10,261 nucleotides of DNA from an uncultured bacterium (GTDB taxonomy: Bacteria > Bacillota > Clostridia > Lachnospirales > Lachnospiraceae), in NCBI GenBank assembly GCA_905214365.1, contig CAJMMH010000076.1, positions 1 through 10,261 of the forward strand. The letters are read 5' to 3'. The position numbers and the translations under genes were made by a program. A model generated the notes under the pieces. It did no database searches, was not told where the DNA came from, and saw only the letters and a list, made by a program, of their open reading frames with translations. Shown here one piece after another: positions 4,565 through 10,261 of this stretch (positions are counted from its first letter, which is position 1; each line of letters opens with the position of its first letter).

Positions 4565-7500
4565 ATGCTGTACAACAAGGTCCCCACCGATCTGAAGTTT
4601 GTGGAGAGAGAAAAAGAAGTTGAAAAGTACTGGAAAGATCACCGGATCTTTGAAAAGAGTATTGAGGAGCGCGAAGGCTGTCCGGAATATATGTTTTATG
4701 ACGGTCCGCCAACAGCAAACGGAAAGCCTCATATCGGCCATGTAGAGACCCGTACCATTAAGGATATGATTCCGCGCTACCGCACCATGAAGGGGTACAA
4801 GGTACCAAGAAAGGCCGGTTGGGATACCCACGGACTTCCGGTTGAGCTGGAGGTAGAGAAGCTGCTTGGCATCAATGGAAAGGATCAGATCGAGTCCTAC
4901 GGACTGGAGCCGTTTATCCAGAAGTGTAAGGAAAGCGTTTGGAAGTACAAGGGAATGTGGGAGGATTTCTCCGCAACCGTTGGATTCTGGGCGGATATGG
5001 ATCATCCGTATGTTACTTATCATGATGATTTTATCGAGTCTGAGTGGTGGGCATTAAAGCAGATCTGGGACAAGGGACTGCTGTACAAGGGCTTCAAGAT
5101 AGTTCCTTATTGCCCACGCTGCGGAACTCCGCTGTCCAGTCATGAGGTTGCGCAGGGATATAAGGATGTCAAGGAGCGTTCCGCAATCGTGCGCTTTAAG
5201 GCAGTCGGTGAGGATGCGTATTTCCTGGCATGGACGACCACGCCGTGGACTCTCCCTTCCAATGTTGCGCTTTGTGTCAACCCGGATGAGACGTACTGCA
5301 AGGTAAAGGCAGCAGACGGCTATACCTATTATATGGCACAGGCTTTGCTTGACACCGTGCTTGGAAAGCTTGGAAACGAAGAGACTCCGGCATACACCAT
5401 TCTGGAGAGTTTTACAGGAAAAGAGCTTGAGCACAAGGAATATGAGCCGCTGTTTGACTGTTCCGCCAAGGTTGCTGCAAAGCAGAACAAGAAGGGTTTC
5501 TTTGTAACCGTTGATAATTATGTTACCATGACCGATGGTACCGGTATCGTTCATATCGCTCCGGCATTCGGTGAAGATGATGCCCGTATCGGCCGCAACT
5601 ATGACCTGCCGTTTGTACAGCTGGTCAACGGCAAGGGCGAGATGACTGAGGAGACTCCGTTCGCGGGTCTGTTTGTCAAGAAGGCAGATCCAGAAGTCCT
5701 GAAGATGCTGGACGAGGAAGAGAAGCTGTTCGCAGCTCCGAAGTTTGAACACAGCTATCCGCATTGCTGGCGCTGCGACACTCCGCTGATCTACTACGCG
5801 CGAGAGTCTTGGTTCATCAAGATGACCGCAGTAAAGGACGATCTGATCCGCAACAATGATACGATCAACTGGATCCCGGAGAGCATCGGCAAGGGCCGTT
5901 TCGGTGACTGGCTGAAGAATGTTCAGGATTGGGGCATCAGCCGTAACCGTTACTGGGGTACTCCGCTCAACATCTGGCAGTGCGAGTGCGGACATATGCA
6001 CTCCATCGGAAGCCGTGAAGAACTGAAAGCAATGGCTGTGGATTATCCGGAGAAGCTGGAGCTGCATCGCCCGTATGTCGATCAGGTACACATCAAGTGC
6101 CCGAAGTGCGGCAAGCTGATGACAAGAGTTCCGGAGGTAATCGACTGCTGGTTCGATTCCGGTTCCATGCCGTTCGCGCAGTATCATTATCCATTTGAGA
6201 ATCAGAAGCTGTTTGAGGAGAACTTCCCGGCTGACTTTATCAGCGAGGCAGTTGACCAGACCAGAGGATGGTTCTATTCCCTGCTTGCAATTTCTACGCT
6301 GCTGTTCAACAAGGCTCCTTACCGCAACGTTATTGTTCTCGGCCATGTTCAGGATAAGGACGGCCAGAAGATGAGTAAGTCCAAGGGCAACGCGGTTGAT
6401 CCGTTCGACGCATTGCAGGAGCATGGCGCAGACGCGATCCGCTGGTACTTCTATTCCAACTCCGCGCCGTGGCTGCCGAAGCGTTTCTCCGATGACGCGG
6501 TAAAGGAAGGGCGCAGCAAGTTCATGGGTACACTGTGGAACACCTATGCATTCTATGTGCTGTACGCGAACATTGATAACTTCAATCCGAACGATTATAA
6601 GCTAGAGTACGACAAGCTTGCTGTTATGGACAAGTGGATTCTGTCAAAACTCAACTCCTGCATCAAGGAGTGCGACAGCGACCTAGATCAGTACAAGATT
6701 AATGAGACTGCCCGTGCGCTGCAGGATATGGTAGATGATCTGAGCAACTGGTATGTAAGACGCTGCCGTGACCGTTTCTGGGCAAAGGGCATGGAGCAGG
6801 ACAAGATCAACGCTTACATGACACTGTATACCTGCCTGGTAACGATTGCCAAGCTTGCTGCTCCGATGATTCCGTTTATGACGGAGGAAATTTATCTGAA
6901 TCTTGTTTATGGTCTGGACAAGACTGCTCCGGAAAGCATCCATCTGTGCCGTTATCCGGAGGCACAGGAGTCCATGATCGACAAGGATCTGGAAGAGAAC
7001 ATGGACAACCTGCTGAAGGTAGTTGCGCTTGGACGCGCATGCCGCAATACCGCAAACGTAAAGAACCGTCAGCCGCTTGCGAACATGTTCATCAAGGCTC
7101 CGTTTACGCTGGGCGAGTTCTATGACGCGATCATCGCAGATGAGCTGAACGTAAAGAATATCACCTTTACCGATGATGTCCGCGCGTTTACCAGCTATGA
7201 GTTCAAGCCGCAGCTGCGTACGGTAGGACCGAAGTACGGCAAGCTGCTCGGGAAGATCCGTCAGGCGTTAGCGTCGGTTGACGGCAACGCGGCAATGGAC
7301 GAGCTGAATGAAAAAGAGGCGCTGACCTTCGACTTTGACGGAGAACAGGTAGTTCTGACCAGAGACGATCTTCTGATTGAGATGGTAAAGAAGCCGGGTT
7401 ATGTGACTGAGAGCTACGGAGATGTAACGGTTGTTCTTGACTGCAATCTGACTGATGAACTGATCCGCGAAGGCTTTGTAAGAGAAGTCATCAGCAAGAT

Positions 7501-7714
7501 TCAGACCATGCGTAAGGAAGCGGATTTTGAGGTCAGTGACCACATCACCGTTTATCATAAGGACAATGATAAGATTGCCGCGATCTTCAGGGATTACGGC
7601 GATGAGATCTGTTCCAATGTTCTTGCGGACCGGATCGAAGAGGGCGAGCCGAAGGGATATGTCAAGGAATGGAATATCAACGGTGAGACCGTCGTTCTGG
7701 GCGTAGAAAGATAA
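4565..7714 (+). CDS. ileS: Isoleucyl-tRNA synthetase, type 2
   Basis: This cytosolic class I aminoacyl-tRNA synthetase charges tRNA-Ile with isoleucine using ATP. Its 1049 residues carry the HIGH signature as HIGH (56-59, within DGPPTANGKPHIGH) and KMSKS (602-606). The CP1 editing domain has WTTTPWTLPSN (223-233) and GTGIVHIAPAFGEDD (325-339), so proofreading of mischarged valine should be intact. Cysteine pairs in YCPRCGTPL, HCWRCDTPL, QCECGHMH and CPKCGKLM suggest metal-binding knuckles in the central region. The C-terminus lacks the zinc-ribbon typical of type 1 bacterial enzymes, and the overall sequence resembles the eukaryote-like type 2 IleRS. Type 2 enzymes are often poorly inhibited by mupirocin, which I infer but cannot see. 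ATG at 4565 has AAAGGAG 7 nt upstream (4551-4557). Expression should be controlled by the T-box leader. glgP follows after 14 nt. Confidence 0.98.
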   Translation: MLYNKVPTDLKFVEREKEVEKYWKDHRIFEKSIEEREGCPEYMFYDGPPTANGKPHIGHVETRTIKDMIPRYRTMKGYKVPRKAGWDTHGLPVELEVEKLLGINGKDQIESYGLEPFIQKCKESVWKYKGMWEDFSATVGFWADMDHPYVTYHDDFIESEWWALKQIWDKGLLYKGFKIVPYCPRCGTPLSSHEVAQGYKDVKERSAIVRFKAVGEDAYFLAWTTTPWTLPSNVALCVNPDETYCKVKAADGYTYYMAQALLDTVLGKLGNEETPAYTILESFTGKELEHKEYEPLFDCSAKVAAKQNKKGFFVTVDNYVTMTDGTGIVHIAPAFGEDDARIGRNYDLPFVQLVNGKGEMTEETPFAGLFVKKADPEVLKMLDEEEKLFAAPKFEHSYPHCWRCDTPLIYYARESWFIKMTAVKDDLIRNNDTINWIPESIGKGRFGDWLKNVQDWGISRNRYWGTPLNIWQCECGHMHSIGSREELKAMAVDYPEKLELHRPYVDQVHIKCPKCGKLMTRVPEVIDCWFDSGSMPFAQYHYPFENQKLFEENFPADFISEAVDQTRGWFYSLLAISTLLFNKAPYRNVIVLGHVQDKDGQKMSKSKGNAVDPFDALQEHGADAIRWYFYSNSAPWLPKRFSDDAVKEGRSKFMGTLWNTYAFYVLYANIDNFNPNDYKLEYDKLAVMDKWILSKLNSCIKECDSDLDQYKINETARALQDMVDDLSNWYVRRCRDRFWAKGMEQDKINAYMTLYTCLVTIAKLAAPMIPFMTEEIYLNLVYGLDKTAPESIHLCRYPEAQESMIDKDLEENMDNLLKVVALGRACRNTANVKNRQPLANMFIKAPFTLGEFYDAIIADELNVKNITFTDDVRAFTSYEFKPQLRTVGPKYGKLLGKIRQALASVDGNAAMDELNEKEALTFDFDGEQVVLTRDDLLIEMVKKPGYVTESYGDVTVVLDCNLTDELIREGFVREVISKIQTMRKEADFEVSDHITVYHKDNDKIAAIFRDYGDEICSNVLADRIEEGEPKGYVKEWNINGETVVLGVER

Positions 7715-7728
7715 GTGAGGAGGAAGAC

Positions 7729-10197
7729 ATGCTTTCAACCAATTTTGACAAGGCAGAGTTCAAGAAGAATGTAACCTACAACGTAAAGACTCTTTACAGA
7801 AAGACGCTGGCGGAGGCTACGCCGGCGCAGGTTTACCAGGCTGTCTGCTATGCGGTAAAGGATATCATTATTGACGAGTGGATTGCGACCCACAAGCAGT
7901 ATGAGAAGCAGGACGCAAAGACCCTGTATTATCTGTCCATGGAGTTTCTGATGGGACGTGCGCTCGGCAATAACATCATCAACATTGGCGCGCAGCAGGA
8001 GATCCGTGAGGCGCTTCAGGAGCTGGGCTTTGATCTGAACGCGATCGAGGACCAGGAGCCGGACGCAGCGCTTGGAAACGGCGGCCTTGGCCGTCTGGCA
8101 GCCTGCTTCCTGGATTCTCTGGCGACTCTGGGATATCCGGCATACGGCTGCGGAATCCGTTATAAGTACGGTATGTTCGCGCAGGAAATCCGTGATGGAT
8201 ATCAGGTTGAGGTTCCGGATAACTGGTTAAAGGACGGCAACCCGTTTGAGATCCGCCGTTCCGAGTACGCGTGCGAGGTAAAGTTCGGCGGCTACATTGC
8301 GGTAAAGCAGGGGGAGGACGGAAGAGAGTACTTCACGCAGGAGGGCTATCAGTCCGTTCGCGCCGTACCGTACGATATGCCGGTTGTTGGCTATGGCAAC
8401 AACGTAGTCAACACGCTTCGTATCTGGGACGCTGAGCCGATCAATACCTTCAATCTGGACTCCTTTGACCGGGGTGATTATCAGAAGGCGGTTGAGCAGG
8501 AGAACCTTGCAAAGAACATTGTTGAGGTTCTGTATCCGAACGACAACCATTACGCAGGAAAGGAGCTGCGCTTAAAGCAGCAGTATTTCTTCATTTCTGC
8601 AAGCATTCAGACCGCGGTTAAGAAGTACAAGCAGTCCCACAACGGAGACGTATCCAGATTGTATGAGAAGGTAACATTCCAGATGAACGATACGCATCCG
8701 TCCATGACCGTCGCAGAGCTGATGCGTATCCTTCTGGATGATGAGAGGCTGACCTGGGAGCAGGCATGGGATATCACCACGAAGACCTGTGCGTACACCA
8801 ACCACACTATCATGTCTGAGGCGCTGGAGAAGTGGCCGATTGAACTGTTCTCCAGACTGCTTCCGCGTATCTACCAGATCGTTGAGGAAATCAACCGCCG
8901 CTTTATCCTGGAGATCCAGGCAAAGTATCCGGGTGATAACGACAAGGTATCCAGAATGGCAATCATCTACAATGGACAGGTCCGCATGGCATTCCTTGCA
9001 ATTGTAGGTTCTTATTCTGTTAATGGTGTAGCAAAGCTTCATACCGAGATTTTGGAAAAGCAGGAGCTGAAGGATTTCTACGAGATGATGCCGGAGAAGT
9101 TCAACAACAAGACCAATGGTATCACCCAGAGACGTTTCCTGCTTCATGCAAACCCGCTGCTTGCAAACTGGGTAACCGACAAGATCGGCGATGAGTGGAT
9201 CACCGACCTGCCGCAGATTGCAAAGCTGAAGGTATTTGCTGATGACGAGAAGAGCCAGCAGGAGTTTATGAACATCAAGTATCAGAATAAGATCCGCCTG
9301 GCAAGATACATCAAGGAGCACAACGGCATTGACGTTGATCCGCGTTCCATCTTTGATATTCAGGTTAAGAGACTGCATGAGTACAAGAGACAGCTGATGA
9401 ACATTCTGCACGTTATGTATCTGTACAACGAGCTGAAGCAGCATCCGGATATGGACTTCTATCCGCGCACCTTCATCTTCGGAGCGAAGGCAGCAGCCGG
9501 ATACCGCCGCGCAAAGCTGACCATCAAGCTGATCAATAACGTTGCGGAGGTTATCAATCATGATAAGTCCATCAACGGCAGGATCAAGGTAGTCTTCATT
9601 GAGAATTACCGCGTATCTAACGCAGAGATTATCTTTGCGGCAGCTGATGTATCCGAGCAGATTTCCACCGCTTCCAAGGAGGCGTCCGGTACCGGAAACA
9701 TGAAGTTCATGCTGAACGGCGCAATTACGTTAGGAACCATGGACGGCGCGAACGTTGAGATCGTAGATGAAGTCGGCGCGGAGAATGCTGTTATCTTCGG
9801 TATGTCCGCAGAAGAGGTTATCAACTACGAGCAGAACGGCGGCTATGATCCGATGCAGATCTTCAATGAGAACCAGGAGATCCGTCAGGTACTGATGCAG
9901 CTGATCAACGGCTACTACTCTCCGGAGGATCCGGAACTGTTCCGCGATATCTACAACTCTCTGCTGAATACTTACAGCAGCGACCGCGCGGATACCTACT
10001 TCATCCTGAAGGATTTCATGTCCTATCATGAGGCTCACATGAAGATCGACAAGATGTACAGAGATCAGAAGGCATGGGCGCGTTCCGCAATGCTGAACAC
10101 TGCAAGCAGCGGCAAGTTCACTTCCGACAGAACCATCCAGCAGTATGTAGATGAGATCTGGCATCTGGACCACGTAACGGTGGATATGGACGAGTAA
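7729..10197 (+). CDS. glgP: Glycogen/alpha-glucan phosphorylase (GT35)
   Basis: This PLP-dependent enzyme releases glucose 1-phosphate from the non-reducing ends of alpha-1,4-glucans using inorganic phosphate, feeding stored glycogen or maltodextrin into glycolysis. The 822-residue length is normal for bacterial members. Motifs in order are YYLSMEFLMGRALGNN near the N-terminus, LGNGGLGRLAACFLDS (about 115-130), QVKRLHEYKRQ (545-555), and the PLP-binding EASGTGNMKF with the Schiff-base Lys659. No truncation or frameshift is visible. The start is ATG at 7729 with AGGAGG (7718-7723) 5 nt upstream. Only 14 nt separate it from the ileS stop, with no terminator or clear promoter, so it is probably translated from the T-box-controlled ileS mRNA. 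Whether its natural substrate is glycogen or maltodextrin cannot be told from sequence. No other glycogen gene is in the window. Confidence 0.97.
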   Translation: MLSTNFDKAEFKKNVTYNVKTLYRKTLAEATPAQVYQAVCYAVKDIIIDEWIATHKQYEKQDAKTLYYLSMEFLMGRALGNNIINIGAQQEIREALQELGFDLNAIEDQEPDAALGNGGLGRLAACFLDSLATLGYPAYGCGIRYKYGMFAQEIRDGYQVEVPDNWLKDGNPFEIRRSEYACEVKFGGYIAVKQGEDGREYFTQEGYQSVRAVPYDMPVVGYGNNVVNTLRIWDAEPINTFNLDSFDRGDYQKAVEQENLAKNIVEVLYPNDNHYAGKELRLKQQYFFISASIQTAVKKYKQSHNGDVSRLYEKVTFQMNDTHPSMTVAELMRILLDDERLTWEQAWDITTKTCAYTNHTIMSEALEKWPIELFSRLLPRIYQIVEEINRRFILEIQAKYPGDNDKVSRMAIIYNGQVRMAFLAIVGSYSVNGVAKLHTEILEKQELKDFYEMMPEKFNNKTNGITQRRFLLHANPLLANWVTDKIGDEWITDLPQIAKLKVFADDEKSQQEFMNIKYQNKIRLARYIKEHNGIDVDPRSIFDIQVKRLHEYKRQLMNILHVMYLYNELKQHPDMDFYPRTFIFGAKAAAGYRRAKLTIKLINNVAEVINHDKSINGRIKVVFIENYRVSNAEIIFAAADVSEQISTASKEASGTGNMKFMLNGAITLGTMDGANVEIVDEVGAENAVIFGMSAEEVINYEQNGGYDPMQIFNENQEIRQVLMQLINGYYSPEDPELFRDIYNSLLNTYSSDRADTYFILKDFMSYHEAHMKIDKMYRDQKAWARSAMLNTASSGKFTSDRTIQQYVDEIWHLDHVTVDMDE

Positions 10198-10261
10198 TCG
10201 GGGATAACAAAAGAAAAAAATAGGTGGAAACATCAAAAGAAAAGCAGTGCCGCGTCCGGAG
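10198..10261 (+). other. Sequence downstream of glgP, cut by the window edge
   Basis: The stretch is A-rich and has AGGTGG near 10223-10228 without a good ATG, GTG or TTG start at the right distance. The last bases, AAAGCAGTGCCGCGTCCGGAG, break off in a GC-rich segment preceded by A residues, which is how a terminator's 5' arm often looks. The matching 3' arm would lie outside the window, so this is only a possibility. Confidence 0.25.

Noticed and set aside
4407..4595. A 62-codon frame overlapping the T-box and the ileS start
   Set aside because: It runs through the T-box core and terminator, whose structure explains the sequence, and has no ribosome binding site.
5054..6424. A 456-codon open frame antisense to ileS
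   Set aside because: It lies wholly inside ileS on the opposite strand, has no ribosome binding site or recognisable domain, and is explained by the strong codon bias of ileS.
8572..9561. A 329-codon open frame antisense to glgP
   Set aside because: It is a shadow of the biased glgP codons; the Leu/Ile/Asp-rich composition matches a reverse-complement artefact and there is no start context.

Overview
The window looks like chromosomal core sequence from a spore-forming, low- to mid-GC Clostridia species, most likely Lachnospiraceae. The clues are a spoIIR sporulation gene, a T-box leader in front of isoleucyl-tRNA synthetase, a yybP-ykoY (Mn2+) riboswitch, a type 2 (long, eukaryote-like) IleRS, strong purine-rich ribosome binding sites, and SigA-type promoters with 17-18 bp spacing. 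The genus is inference; no marker here fixes it. I see no insertion sequence, prophage, CRISPR array or rRNA/tRNA gene.

Left region (1-419): this stretch has no convincing gene but is densely regulatory. A minus-strand promoter (258-286) fires leftward into a yybP-ykoY aptamer (157-249) whose closing helix overlaps an intrinsic terminator (127-166). The controlled gene lies beyond the left edge. Back to back with it, a plus-strand promoter (316-345) drives mrp. The 5' part of the window also holds a large perfect-armed hairpin (3-51) of unknown role.

mrp to spoIIR (420-3880): mrp encodes an Mrp/NBP35-type Fe-S carrier ATPase and ends in its own terminator. A new promoter, overlapped by a perfect TTTGTATACAAA palindrome, and a structured leader then precede ispE (MEP isoprenoid pathway kinase) and a FadR/FCD-type GntR regulator, probably one transcript. 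spoIIR is convergent and overlaps the regulator's 3' end by 9 bp.

Spacer and ileS-glgP (3881-10261): a strong promoter with an adjacent 18-bp palindrome starts an approximately 450-nt leader. The leader contains a complete T-box with an AUC (Ile) specifier, a UGGU tRNA-end-binding bulge and mutually exclusive antiterminator and terminator. ileS follows, and only 14 nt after its stop comes glgP, encoding an intact alpha-glucan phosphorylase. Glycogen breakdown therefore appears to sit under uncharged-tRNA-Ile control together with the synthetase, the most unusual arrangement in the window.

Overall, the coding content is housekeeping. The interest lies in regulatory RNA (two riboregulators of different classes), candidate operators, and the ileS-glgP pairing. 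I did not find a previously undescribed multi-gene system.
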